Origin: Bacillus pseudomycoides DSM 12442
Lineage (GTDB): Bacteria > Bacillota > Bacilli > Bacillales > Bacillaceae_G
Direction of reading: 5' to 3'
Length of the DNA stretch: 64,000 bases
Assembly: GCF_000161455.1 (NCBI RefSeq)
Contig: NZ_CM000745.1
Span: forward strand, 4,593,670-4,657,669
Both the position numbers and the translations under genes were made by a program. Positions 35,155 to 43,595 of this stretch are shown one piece after another. Position 1 is the stretch's first letter; each line of letters opens with the position of its first letter. The notes beneath the pieces are model-generated. The model was not told where the DNA came from. It saw only the letters and a program-made list of their open reading frames with translations, and ran no database searches.

Positions 35155-35310
35155 TTTTTCAACATACAAGTTACTGCTTTGAAAACAAAAGGTGACCTGC
35201 ACTCATTTTCCCCCTTTTTTTAACTTGGGGCATGGGGCTAAAAAAGGACCTAACCGCTTCTATGCATGGACGGATGCTCTCTCCCATCTAAAAGGAAAGG
35301 TTTTTTGTAC
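35155..35310 (-). repeat. Dispersed bcr-like repeat, copy E (full length)
   Basis: On the minus strand: AAACCTTTCCTTTTAGATGG, GAGAGAGCATCCGTCCATGC, AAGCGGTTAGGTCC, CCCCAAGTTAAAAAAAGG, AATGAGTGCAGGTCACC, TTTTGTTTTC, AAGCAGTAACTTGTATG. Same orientation as D, and flanks the Cof gene with it. Confidence 0.8.
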
Positions 35311-35328
35311 TTATATAGATGCATTCAC

Positions 35329-35366
35329 AAAACCCATTTGAAGTCAAATACTTCAAATGGGTTTTT
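35329..35366 (+). terminator. Intrinsic terminator after copy E
   Basis: AAACCCATTTGAAG and CTTCAAATGGGTTTTT pair across TCAAATA. It probably ends the Cof transcript after the repeat. Confidence 0.8.
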
Positions 35367-35524
35367 ATTTAAATGTACGTAGCTTTGTGAAGATATTTTG
35401 AACTTTACAACATTCTCGTAGTGTAAACTTTGTTTTTGTATATAATGAAACAAAACATACTATTTTATTTGGAATAAGAATACAAATTTACTATATACAA
35501 GCGCATGTTTAAGGAGGCACTTTT

Positions 35525-35818
35525 ATGTTATCTACACCAATCGGAAGATTAAGAGCAATTGGATTAGTCGAAGGGATTTCCTTTCTACTACTATTATTTG
35601 TAGCGATGCCGTTAAAATACTTTGCGGGGTTTGCAACAGCAGTTAAAATTACAGGTATGGCTCATGGCGTTCTATTTATATTATTCATCTTTGCCGTGAT
35701 TCAAGTAACAATCGTACATCGTAAGTCTATCTTATGGGCTTTAGGTGCGTTGATTGCTTCCGTTATCCCATTTGGTACATTTGTACTAGATGCAAAATTA
35801 AAAAATGAACCGCAGTGA
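35525..35818 (+). CDS. DUF3817 membrane protein
   Basis: A 97-residue protein with three membrane segments. The opening TPIGRLRAIGLVEGISFLLLLFVAMPLKY and AHGVLFILFIF match DUF3817 (YdzA-like). No function is established. AAGGAGGC lies 8 bp before the ATG. It stands alone with its own terminator. Confidence 0.85.
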   Translation: MLSTPIGRLRAIGLVEGISFLLLLFVAMPLKYFAGFATAVKITGMAHGVLFILFIFAVIQVTIVHRKSILWALGALIASVIPFGTFVLDAKLKNEPQ

Positions 35819-35820
35819 TT

Positions 35821-35861
35821 AAAAAAGGTAGCTAACAGAATGACTGTTAGCTACCTTTTTT
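35821..35861. terminator. Bidirectional terminator between the DUF3817 gene and ung
   Basis: AAAAAAGGTAGCTAACAG pairs with CTGTTAGCTACCTTTTTT across AATGA. Confidence 0.9.
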
Positions 35862-36537
35862 ATAGATTTGGAATTTGCCAATCAATTTTTTTCTCATCCA
35901 TACTAGATAAGAGGTCATTTACTTTTGAAAACGGCTTGCTGCCAAAGAAACCTCGTCTTGCTGATAAAGGACTTGGATGTACAGATTCAATAATATGATG
36001 ATTCGAGTTTGTAATCAGTTTTTTCTTTGCTTGTGCATGGCGCCCCCACAATATGAAAATTAAAGGTTTTTCACGTTCATTTAACAGTTCAATAACACGA
36101 TCTGTGAAATGCTCCCATCCTTTTCCCTTATGAGAATTTGCTTCCCCTTGTCTCACAGTTAACACCGCATTAAGTAATAATACGCCTTGCTCTGCCCATT
36201 TCACTAAATAACCGTTATTCGGAATTTCACAACCAAGATCTGCATGCAATTCTTTATACATATTTTGCAGTGATGGTGGTGTTTTCACGCCAGGTTGCAC
36301 AGAAAAACTTAACCCATGCGCTTGATCTGGTCCATGATATGGATCTTGTCCTAAAATAACAACCTTTGTATCCTTATAACTTGTATAATGTAGTGCATTA
36401 AAAATATCATTGGCTTTCGGATATATGACATGGGTACTATATTCTTCTTTTAAAAACTGTCTTAGTTTTTGATAATATGGTTTCTCGAATTCTGGTGCAA
36501 GTAACGGCTCCCAATCATTCTTTAAAATATGTTCCAT
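35860..36537 (-). CDS. ung: Uracil-DNA glycosylase
   Basis: A 225-residue family 1 UDG that removes uracil from DNA in base excision repair. The catalytic water-activating motif is GQDPYHG (63-69, Asp65), the uracil pocket has LLLNAVLTV, and the minor-groove loop is HPSPLS (187-192). Its start is 20 bp downstream of the ABC permease gene, so it may be the last gene of that operon. B. subtilis ung (ywdG) lies in the same ywd neighbourhood. Confidence 0.97.
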   Translation of the reverse strand: MEHILKNDWEPLLAPEFEKPYYQKLRQFLKEEYSTHVIYPKANDIFNALHYTSYKDTKVVILGQDPYHGPDQAHGLSFSVQPGVKTPPSLQNMYKELHADLGCEIPNNGYLVKWAEQGVLLLNAVLTVRQGEANSHKGKGWEHFTDRVIELLNEREKPLIFILWGRHAQAKKKLITNSNHHIIESVHPSPLSARRGFFGSKPFSKVNDLLSSMDEKKIDWQIPNL

Positions 36538-36556
36538 CTCTTCACTTCCTATTCAT

Positions 36557-37549
36557 TTAATTGACCATGTCTTGCTTCGTAAATACGACAAATGAAATGA
36601 TAAGAGAAACTACAGCCCAAGCTGTTAAATTCATCAATGAAAAGCTCATCGATAGACCTTGCAATGCCGGTAACTTCCCTGATAAATAATCTGTGAGCGA
36701 TAAATTTACGCTAAAAATATATTTTGCCCCTTCCCAAGACGTTGCGAAGGAACTTAAGATACCACCTGCAATTAACGCCGCTAGCATGACTCCCATACCA
36801 GCTGGTGTATTACGAATTAACACAGAAACCATAAAGGATATGGTTCCCACAACAATCGCAACAAACCAAGCTAATCCATATGCCATTAAAATATATTGCC
36901 ACTGCGGAATGAGGTGGACAAAATTTGTATTCAATGTTTCTTTATCAATTCCAAAACCCGTCAGTACCGGTAAATTCCACCCGGCATATCCGAAAACAAC
37001 GCCCGATAATACATAGGAGAAAATCCCCACCAAGAGCAATATAAGTGAGATAAATAACAACATCGTCACATATTTACTGAGAAGAATTTTAAAGCGTCGA
37101 ATCGGCCGCGTTAGAAGCATCTTCATCGTTCCATCACTTCGTTCTCCCGATACAATGTCAATTGCAACAATCATTACAAGTAGCGGAATAAACAATGTAA
37201 TTCCTTGTTCAATGAATGCTCGTACAAACGTTGGTGCTCCTGGTGCTGTTGGATTAATATCATGATCTAAATAATATTGTTGCTGCTCCACTCGTACTTT
37301 CAGCCAATCCCGCCATTCTTCTGGCAACCTAGAATTATTTAAACGATTTTGCGAATCAACAATTTGCTGCTGAAGTGCTACCTTCCAATCGCTCGTACCA
37401 AGGCGTTTTTGCGTTGTCTGCACTTCACGATACTGTGCATAAACAAACAAAGGAATTAAGATTGCCAATATGAGCATGACGACAACAATACGTTTCTTTC
37501 GATAGATTTTTTCTGATTCATTTAAAACAAGATTCGCAATTTCACGCAT
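36557..37549 (-). CDS. ABC-2 type exporter permease
   Basis: 330 residues from the ATG at 37549, which overlaps the ATPase stop by 8 bp and has CAGGGAG upstream. One N-terminal helix is followed by a ~90-residue extracytoplasmic segment (VQTTQKRLGTSDWKVALQQQ) and then five helices (GITLFIPLLVMIVAIDIVSGERSDGTMKMLLTRPI). The GERSxGTMKxLLxRPxxR motif is typical of BcrB/NatB-like ABC-2 permeases. Substrate unknown; lantibiotic resistance or sodium/lipid export are family possibilities. Confidence 0.88.
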   Translation of the reverse strand: MREIANLVLNESEKIYRKKRIVVVMLILAILIPLFVYAQYREVQTTQKRLGTSDWKVALQQQIVDSQNRLNNSRLPEEWRDWLKVRVEQQQYYLDHDINPTAPGAPTFVRAFIEQGITLFIPLLVMIVAIDIVSGERSDGTMKMLLTRPIRRFKILLSKYVTMLLFISLILLLVGIFSYVLSGVVFGYAGWNLPVLTGFGIDKETLNTNFVHLIPQWQYILMAYGLAWFVAIVVGTISFMVSVLIRNTPAGMGVMLAALIAGGILSSFATSWEGAKYIFSVNLSLTDYLSGKLPALQGLSMSFSLMNLTAWAVVSLIISFVVFTKQDMVN

Positions 37550-38459
37550 GTTTCTCACTCCCTGTGAGTTCAATAAATAAATCTTCTAGTGTAAATACAA
37601 GCTCCTTCACGCTATGTACATCTATTCCGTTTTCTACAAAGCGTTTATTCCAAGCACTAATTGTATTAATATCCATTCGGCACAATAAACGTTCATCATC
37701 TATGCTAATTTCCCTAACTTCTTTTGAAGTTTTTAAAAGTTCTAATGCTCGGGAAATCGGTGTAACAATCCATTCAACACGATCGCTCGCAGTTTTAATC
37801 AACTCTTCAATAGGTGCAACTGTAATCATTTTTCCCTTATGAATAATAGCGACACGATCACATATCATTTGTACTTCACTTAGTAAGTGACTCGAAATAA
37901 AGACACTCATGTTTTCTTCTTTCACAAGCTTATGTATAAACTCCCTCATCTCTCTTATACCAGCTGGATCTAGGCCATTTGTTGGTTCATCTAGTATAAG
38001 GAGTTTCGGGTTTCCAAGAAGAGCCTGCGCGATTCCAAGGCGTTGTTTCATACCCAGAGAATACGTTTTCACTTTATCGTGAATACGTTCATCTAAATGA
38101 ACCATTTTTGCAATTTCTAAAATACGTTCATCTGATATACCGCCAAGCATACGTGCAAATTGCTTTAAATTTTCCCACCCTGTTAAATATGTATAGAGCT
38201 CTGGATTTTCCACGATGCTACCAATTTGCCGCATCGCTTCTCGAAAGTTCTCTTTAATATTATAACCACCAATAGAGATCGTACCTTCAGTCGCTTTAAT
38301 AAGACCAACTAGCATCCGAATTGTTGTTGTTTTCCCTGCTCCATTTGGTCCTAAAAATCCAAACACTTCTCCTTGGTTCACATCAAATGAAATGTTTTCA
38401 ACAAGCGTCTTTTTCCCAATGACCTTTTTCACATTTCGTACTGAAAGTACCGTCGTCAT
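37542..38459 (-). CDS. ABC exporter ATPase (BcrA/NatA-like)
   Basis: A 305-residue ATPase: Walker A GPNGAGKTT (~38-46), signature YSLGMKQRLGIAQAL, Walker B LLILDEPTNGLDPAG, and switch ISSHLL. The ~80-residue C-terminal extension (ASDRVEWIVTPISRALELL) is usual for the bacitracin-type exporters. The start overlaps the SGNH hydrolase stop (ATGA), so three genes are translationally linked. Confidence 0.9.
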   Translation of the reverse strand: MTTVLSVRNVKKVIGKKTLVENISFDVNQGEVFGFLGPNGAGKTTTIRMLVGLIKATEGTISIGGYNIKENFREAMRQIGSIVENPELYTYLTGWENLKQFARMLGGISDERILEIAKMVHLDERIHDKVKTYSLGMKQRLGIAQALLGNPKLLILDEPTNGLDPAGIREMREFIHKLVKEENMSVFISSHLLSEVQMICDRVAIIHKGKMITVAPIEELIKTASDRVEWIVTPISRALELLKTSKEVREISIDDERLLCRMDINTISAWNKRFVENGIDVHSVKELVFTLEDLFIELTGSEKHA

Positions 38460-39268
38460 TTCGCCCCTCCTTCATTTAGCTTCAGCTTACTTACAACGCC
38501 TTGTAATAAGCGATCCGCCATATATGAGTAGCCAATTTCATTCGGATGAAAATGATCTGAGTATAATAATTCTTTCCCTCGGTTTTGAAACAGATCAAAC
38601 GTTGGCGTTATATATACATTTTTATTATCTATTGCTAACTTCTCTAAAGATGCATTCCAATCTACAACAATGGATGAAGAACCTTTTAAATCTTCAACAT
38701 CCTCAAAAGGATTGTATAAACCGAGCCAGAAAATCGGGCTATCTGGATTTAGCTTTCGAATTTCTGTTAAAATTTGTTTTGCCTGATTTTGAAATGTTTC
38801 TGTATTAGGGCGATATGTTTCTAGATCTATCTTTCCAAGTGATTCCCATCCTGGAAATAAGTCATTTCCTCCAATTGTTAAAATGATAAGATCCGCTTGC
38901 TTAATTGAGTACTGTGCACCACTACTTGCTATTTGTTTCAACAAATCCGGCATTTTCGCACCACTAACAGCTAAATTCGTTAACGCTACCTTTTGTTTGT
39001 AGTCCTTCTGCAAACTTTCTTTCACTCGTCCCACATAGCCAATTCCTTCTTTATCTCCAACGCCACGCGTTAAAGAATCGCCTAAACTGACAACTTGTAA
39101 TGTTCCAGGGTGCTGTTTCCCCTTTACTTGTTTTTGTGCTGTCTTCATAGTTAAATTTGAAGCTTTCGGATTTAATACATCATTAATCCCCGAAATAAAA
39201 CCATATGCAAATAAACAAAAAGATGCAATTGTAATGAGTAAAATTCCTTTTACTAATTTGGATCTCAT
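38456..39268 (-). CDS. SGNH/GDSL hydrolase, membrane-anchored
   Basis: A 270-residue lipase/esterase-like protein. Residues 9-28 form a signal anchor. Block I is VSLGDSLTRGVGD with the nucleophile Ser, block III is TIGGNDL, and block V is YSDHFHPNEIGY with Asp and His. It acts outside the membrane and resembles Bacillus YpmR-type lysophospholipase L1 proteins. It is the first gene of a coupled set with an ABC exporter, which suggests that hydrolase and exporter handle the same envelope lipid or compound (inference). Confidence 0.88.
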   Translation of the reverse strand: MRSKLVKGILLITIASFCLFAYGFISGINDVLNPKASNLTMKTAQKQVKGKQHPGTLQVVSLGDSLTRGVGDKEGIGYVGRVKESLQKDYKQKVALTNLAVSGAKMPDLLKQIASSGAQYSIKQADLIILTIGGNDLFPGWESLGKIDLETYRPNTETFQNQAKQILTEIRKLNPDSPIFWLGLYNPFEDVEDLKGSSSIVVDWNASLEKLAIDNKNVYITPTFDLFQNRGKELLYSDHFHPNEIGYSYMADRLLQGVVSKLKLNEGGAK

Positions 39269-39349
39269 GTCAAAACCCCTTTTAGCCTCATAGATTGTCC
39301 CTAATTATACCAAACGCCTTTTCGAAAAGCGATTTTCATACTTTATGCA

Positions 39350-40327
39350 TTATGTAGTTTCACGAAGGGTCAACTGTGGTAAAAGTTCAATGTTCTTCAC
39401 ATCTATTTTTTCATCCTCTATCTTCTCATATAATATTTCAAATGCTTTCGCACCAACTACTTTACTAGAATGAGCAATTGTTGTAATTCCTAACACATCA
39501 GCCACCTCTTGGTCATCGCACCCAATAATTGCAAGATCTTCAGGAATACGAATTCCTTGTTTTTTTGCTTCCGTTACCATACCTGCTGCGATTGGATTAC
39601 AAGAAACGAGAAATGCTGTTGGTTTCACAGACATGTTAATCCACGCTCTTATCACTTCACGACCATCCTCTACTGTAAAATGCTCTGTAAACTTCCATTC
39701 TTCTCGAGATTCTATAGAAATCTCCTGAAGCGCTTCCTCATAAGCTTGTTTTCGTTTTTGACTATTTACGCTATGACTTCTGCCAATACAATATCCAATG
39801 TGGGCGTGTCCGTTTTCTATTACGTATTTCATCCCCTGCGAAAACACCTTATAGTGATCAATATGTACGCTAGAAATACACTTAGATTCTATTTCTTCAC
39901 ATGTTACAATCGGACCAAACTTTGTATATTCTTCTATTGTTTTGCAGCCATTCATTCTCGAGCATATAATTACACCATCAAGCTTCTTCATTTTTAACAT
40001 ATGCAAAATTTCAAGTTCTTTTTCGGCACTATAGTTCGTCTGACAGAGCATCATATTATAATTTTTTTTGGCCGTTTCTTTAGAAATCCCCTCAATAATT
40101 GCACTGTAATATTGATCATTTACATGCGGCAAAATAACACCTATCACATTCGTCTTTCCTCTTACTAAATGAATCGCATTCACATTTTGGGTGTAATTTA
40201 GCTCTTCAATGATTGCTAAAATTTCCTGCCTCTTTTTATCACTTACATACGGATGATTATTTAATACACGTGAAACCGTTGACACTGATACACCGGCAAT
40301 TTCCGCAATCTTTTTTATATTTGTCAT
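39350..40327 (-). CDS. LacI/GalR-family transcriptional regulator
   Basis: 325 residues from the ATG at 40327 (GGGGAGG 7 bp upstream). The N-terminal helix-turn-helix and hinge are canonical: NIKKIAEIAGVSVSTVSRVLNNHPYVSDKKR. The rest is a periplasmic-binding-like effector domain (NVIGVILPHVNDQYYS, AIIGCDDQEVADVLGITTIAHSS). The effector is probably a sugar or related small molecule; no sugar genes are adjacent. It is divergent from a YczE/YyaS-type membrane protein gene that carries a LacI-type operator in its promoter. Confidence 0.92.
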   Translation of the reverse strand: MTNIKKIAEIAGVSVSTVSRVLNNHPYVSDKKRQEILAIIEELNYTQNVNAIHLVRGKTNVIGVILPHVNDQYYSAIIEGISKETAKKNYNMMLCQTNYSAEKELEILHMLKMKKLDGVIICSRMNGCKTIEEYTKFGPIVTCEEIESKCISSVHIDHYKVFSQGMKYVIENGHAHIGYCIGRSHSVNSQKRKQAYEEALQEISIESREEWKFTEHFTVEDGREVIRAWINMSVKPTAFLVSCNPIAAGMVTEAKKQGIRIPEDLAIIGCDDQEVADVLGITTIAHSSKVVGAKAFEILYEKIEDEKIDVKNIELLPQLTLRETT

Positions 40328-40380
40328 CTTATTTCCTCCCCTTCCCATCATTTAAATAAACCTCATCAAAAAATTCTTTC

Positions 40381-40409
40381 TTGACCTGGTAAGCTTTCCA
40401 CAATATATC
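40381..40409 (+). promoter_or_regulatory. Promoter with LacI-type operator in the spacer
   Basis: TTGACC (40381-40386), 17 bp, TATATC (40404-40409). The spacer is filled by TGGTAAGCTTTCCA (40387-40400), a one-mismatch palindrome of the LacI/GalR class. A bound repressor would block this promoter. Confidence 0.6.
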
Positions 40410-40447
40410 CTTTTCTAGCAAATACATTCAGAAAGGATTTGAAACAT

Positions 40448-41062
40448 ATGATACGTCTAAAACTAGACTATATATTTTTTATTAGCGGACTACTCATCCT
40501 ATCTCTTGGAATTAACATGATGACAACTATTACTTCATTTGGCCTTAGTCCTTATGATTCGTTTTTTATTGCGCTATATCAAAACTTTGGAGTAAGTATT
40601 GGCTTTTGGATTTTTATGATTAACTTCGCCTTTACACTTATTGTGCTATTTTTGAATAAGAAGCATATTACAATCGGAACAATTGTTACTATGGTTCTTA
40701 TTTCTGTTTTTGTTGATTGGATTGGTTCTATTACTATCATTATGGATTCAATCCGCTCTCTTCCAAAATATATAACACTTGTGTGCGGAAATCTATTTGT
40801 TGGCGCTGGAATTGGAATTTATGTCTCCACACAATTATGTGCAGCACCACAAGAGGCCTTTGTCTTAACAATGTCTGAAAAGAAAAAGTGGACGTTTCGC
40901 AGAACAGAAATTTCATTAGCTTTGCTATTTTTGACACTCAGTTTCTTATTAGATGGGCCTATTTACTTCGGAACAATTATCCTTTCCTTTACAACAGGCT
41001 GGATCATTCAAGCATTTATTCAGATTGGTACAAAAATCCTCCACATGAAAAAAGCCTATTGA
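40448..41062 (+). CDS. YczE/YyaS/YitT-type membrane protein
   Basis: 204 residues from the ATG at 40448 (AAAGGA ~10 bp upstream; a TTG at 40439 is too close to that box). It has five to six membrane helices. The motifs LGINMMTTITSFGLSPYDSFFIALYQNFG and GNLFVGAGIGIYVSTQLCAAPQEAF match the YczE/YyaS group. The function is not known; one B. subtilis relative affects surfactin production, as I recall. It is probably controlled by the divergent LacI-type regulator. Confidence 0.82.
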   Translation: MIRLKLDYIFFISGLLILSLGINMMTTITSFGLSPYDSFFIALYQNFGVSIGFWIFMINFAFTLIVLFLNKKHITIGTIVTMVLISVFVDWIGSITIIMDSIRSLPKYITLVCGNLFVGAGIGIYVSTQLCAAPQEAFVLTMSEKKKWTFRRTEISLALLFLTLSFLLDGPIYFGTIILSFTTGWIIQAFIQIGTKILHMKKAY

Positions 41063-41090
41063 GCGAATAACGCTACAATAGGCTTTTTTC
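41047..41090. terminator. Bidirectional terminator, YczE-like gene and thrC
   Basis: AAAAAAGCCTATTG pairs with CAATAGGCTTTTTT across AGCGAATAACGCTA; the left arm includes the YczE-like stop. Confidence 0.85.
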
Positions 41091-41097
41091 ATCTATT

Positions 41098-42156
41098 TTA
41101 CCGAAAGACAGCTCCCTGAATATAGTCAAAGACAACCTTCTCATCATTTTGTAACACGACTGGTTGAATTCCCTTCGTATCAATGGCGATATTTGGATCC
41201 TTCAAACCGTTACCTGTTAATACCGCTACAATTTGGCTTCCTTTTGTAATTTCCCCGCTTTGCAATTGTTTATAAACACCTGCAAGAGAAGCACATGAAG
41301 CCGGTTCTGCAAAGATTCCTTCATACTTGGCTAGCCATTCATACGCTTCAAGAATTTCACGATCTGTTACTTCGTCAATTTTACCTCGAGATTGTTCTGC
41401 AGTTAGGGCGGCTTGCTCCCAACTTGCGGGATTTCCAATTCGAATTGCTGTTGCGATTGTTTCTGGCTCTTCAATTTTATGTCCGTGCACAATCGCCGCT
41501 GCTCCTTCAGCCTCAAAGCCGCGCATCTCTGGTAAACCCGTACCAAGTCTTTCGTGATACTCTTTGAAACCTTTCCAATACGCTGTAATATTGCCTGCAT
41601 TACCAACTGGAATTGCTAAAATATCCGGCGCCTTCCCAAGCGCATCACAAATCTCAAATGCAGCTGTTTTTTGCCCTTCAATTCGGTATGGATTAACAGA
41701 ATTTACAAGTGTAATTGGTGATGATTCGCTAAGCTTACGTACAATTTGCAAAGCATGATCGAAATTCCCATCCATACTTATAATCTCAGCACCATACATG
41801 ACAGCTTGCGCTAATTTACCGTATGCAATCTTCCCGTTTGGAATAATAACGATGCACGACAGTCCTGCCCTAGCTGCATAAGCTGCTGCAGATGCAGACG
41901 TATTACCTGTAGATGCACAGATAATCGCTCCGCTCCCTGCTTCTTTTGCTTTTGCTACCGCCATTACCATACCGCGATCCTTAAACGATCCGCTTGGATT
42001 TGCCCCCTCTATTTTCCCGTAAATTGTTACGCCCCACCGCTTTGAAAGGTTTTCTAGTAAAATAAGTGGTGTATTACCTTCATGCAATGTTAAGGGAGGT
42101 GTCTTTTCCGTAATAGGTAAAAACTCCTTATACTCAGCAAGCAAACCTTTCCACAT
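41098..42156 (-). CDS. thrC: Threonine synthase
   Basis: A 352-residue PLP enzyme that converts O-phosphohomoserine to threonine. Lys59 in GANPSGSFKDRGM is the PLP lysine, and GNAGNITAYWKGFKEYH binds the cofactor phosphate. This is the short form typical of Bacillus. The start overlaps the hom stop (TAATG). No thrB (homoserine kinase) lies nearby, so its substrate must be made by a kinase encoded elsewhere. Confidence 0.95.
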   Translation of the reverse strand: MWKGLLAEYKEFLPITEKTPPLTLHEGNTPLILLENLSKRWGVTIYGKIEGANPSGSFKDRGMVMAVAKAKEAGSGAIICASTGNTSASAAAYAARAGLSCIVIIPNGKIAYGKLAQAVMYGAEIISMDGNFDHALQIVRKLSESSPITLVNSVNPYRIEGQKTAAFEICDALGKAPDILAIPVGNAGNITAYWKGFKEYHERLGTGLPEMRGFEAEGAAAIVHGHKIEEPETIATAIRIGNPASWEQAALTAEQSRGKIDEVTDREILEAYEWLAKYEGIFAEPASCASLAGVYKQLQSGEITKGSQIVAVLTGNGLKDPNIAIDTKGIQPVVLQNDEKVVFDYIQGAVFR

Positions 42157-43451
42157 TACCTAGCATCTCCTTCGATTCGATAGTTTGCTTTCACACAATC
42201 TATTTCTTCGTATGTCCCCATTGTATGTAAAATATATTCATAGTCTGCAAGTGATGCACGATGTGTTACGATAACAATCTCAGCCTTTCCTTTCTCCCCG
42301 AGTGGCATTTGAATAATTTTTTCAAAGCTAACACCGCGTTCAGAGAATAAAGATGTAATTTTTGCAAACACACCAATTTCATCTTTTACATGTAGGCGTA
42401 AAAACTTCTTCACAAAAATTTCATCTGGCTCTTTTAATACCTTTTCATACTGCGCAGAAACTGCGCTATTCCCAGTTACACCAAGGCGCACATTTTGCAT
42501 TACCGCAACTAAATCAGAAACAACCGCTGTCGCTGTCGGTAAACTTCCTGCACCAGGTCCATAAAACATTGTTTCTCCTACCGCTTCACCATATACATAT
42601 ACGGCGTTATATTCATTTTGAACAGCTGCAAGAGGGTGTGTATTCGGAAGTAATGTTGGCTCAACTGTTACCTCTAACTTTTCACCATCACGCTTCGCCA
42701 GTCCAATTAATTTAATTGTATATCCTAAGCTTTTACTATATGCGATATCTTCCTCAGTAATGGAAGTAATCCCTTTCACCTTCACATCTCCAAGCTCTAC
42801 ATTTGTAGAAAAACCTAGAGTAGCTAAAATCGTCATTTTCCTTGCTGCATCTAAACCTTCAACGTCTGATGTTGGATCTGCTTCCGCAAATCCAAGCTGC
42901 TGCGCTTCTTTTAACACGTCGTCATATGCTCTCCCTTCGTCAGACATTTTTGTCAGAATAAAGTTTGTTGTTCCGTTCACGATTCCCATCACTTTCGTAA
43001 TAAGATCCGAAGAAAGTCCTTCTACAATGCTGCGCAGAATTGGAATCCCTCCAGCTACGCTCGCCTCGTAAAATAAGTCAGCTTGATTTTCCTTTGCCAC
43101 CGTCAGTAATTCTGCTCCGTGCAATGCCATTAAATCTTTATTAGCAGTAACAACATGTTTACCATTTTTCAAAGCTTGTAAAATATATGCTTTCGCTTCC
43201 TCTATGCCACCCATCACTTCAATGACAACATCAATATCAGGATTATCTATAATTTCATTTGCATTTTTCGTTAATAAGGTAGAGGGTACTTGGACCTCTC
43301 TCTCTTTTTCAATATTTTGCACTAATACTTTTGTTACTTTCACTGGGCAACCAACTTGGTGCATAAGACGATCTTGATGATTCGTAATAATACGAACCAC
43401 ACCGCTGCCAACCGTTCCAAGGCCTAATAAGCCCACTTGAATTTCATTCAT
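42156..43451 (-). CDS. hom: Homoserine dehydrogenase
   Basis: 431 residues from the ATG at 43451 (GAGGGGTGG ~8 bp upstream; a GTG at 43463 lies inside that box). It reduces aspartate semialdehyde to homoserine with NAD(P)H. The nucleotide motif is LLGLGTVGSGV, and the catalytic region has GIVNGTTNFILTKM and AEADPTSDVEGLDAARK. A C-terminal ACT domain (~350-425) is the likely threonine-feedback site. It feeds both thrC, with which it is coupled, and metA upstream. Confidence 0.96.
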   Translation of the reverse strand: MNEIQVGLLGLGTVGSGVVRIITNHQDRLMHQVGCPVKVTKVLVQNIEKEREVQVPSTLLTKNANEIIDNPDIDVVIEVMGGIEEAKAYILQALKNGKHVVTANKDLMALHGAELLTVAKENQADLFYEASVAGGIPILRSIVEGLSSDLITKVMGIVNGTTNFILTKMSDEGRAYDDVLKEAQQLGFAEADPTSDVEGLDAARKMTILATLGFSTNVELGDVKVKGITSITEEDIAYSKSLGYTIKLIGLAKRDGEKLEVTVEPTLLPNTHPLAAVQNEYNAVYVYGEAVGETMFYGPGAGSLPTATAVVSDLVAVMQNVRLGVTGNSAVSAQYEKVLKEPDEIFVKKFLRLHVKDEIGVFAKITSLFSERGVSFEKIIQMPLGEKGKAEIVIVTHRASLADYEYILHTMGTYEEIDCVKANYRIEGDAR

Positions 43452-43490
43452 GATACTGTCCACCCCTCTAAAGAATTGTATTTAGATGCC

Positions 43491-43519
43491 ATTATATAAG
43501 TTAAGATTCTGAAAAACAA
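43491..43519 (-). promoter_or_regulatory. Candidate sigma-A promoter of hom-thrC
   Basis: On the minus strand TTGTTT, 17 bp, TATAAT, ending 40 bp before the hom start. It implies that hom-thrC can be transcribed apart from the SAM-regulated metY-metA unit. Confidence 0.6.
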
Positions 43520-43595
43520 TATATTTTGAACATTCGGAAAAATATAAAGTAATCCGTGTAAAGAAAACGTTGCCACGTGTTATATAATGATCAGC

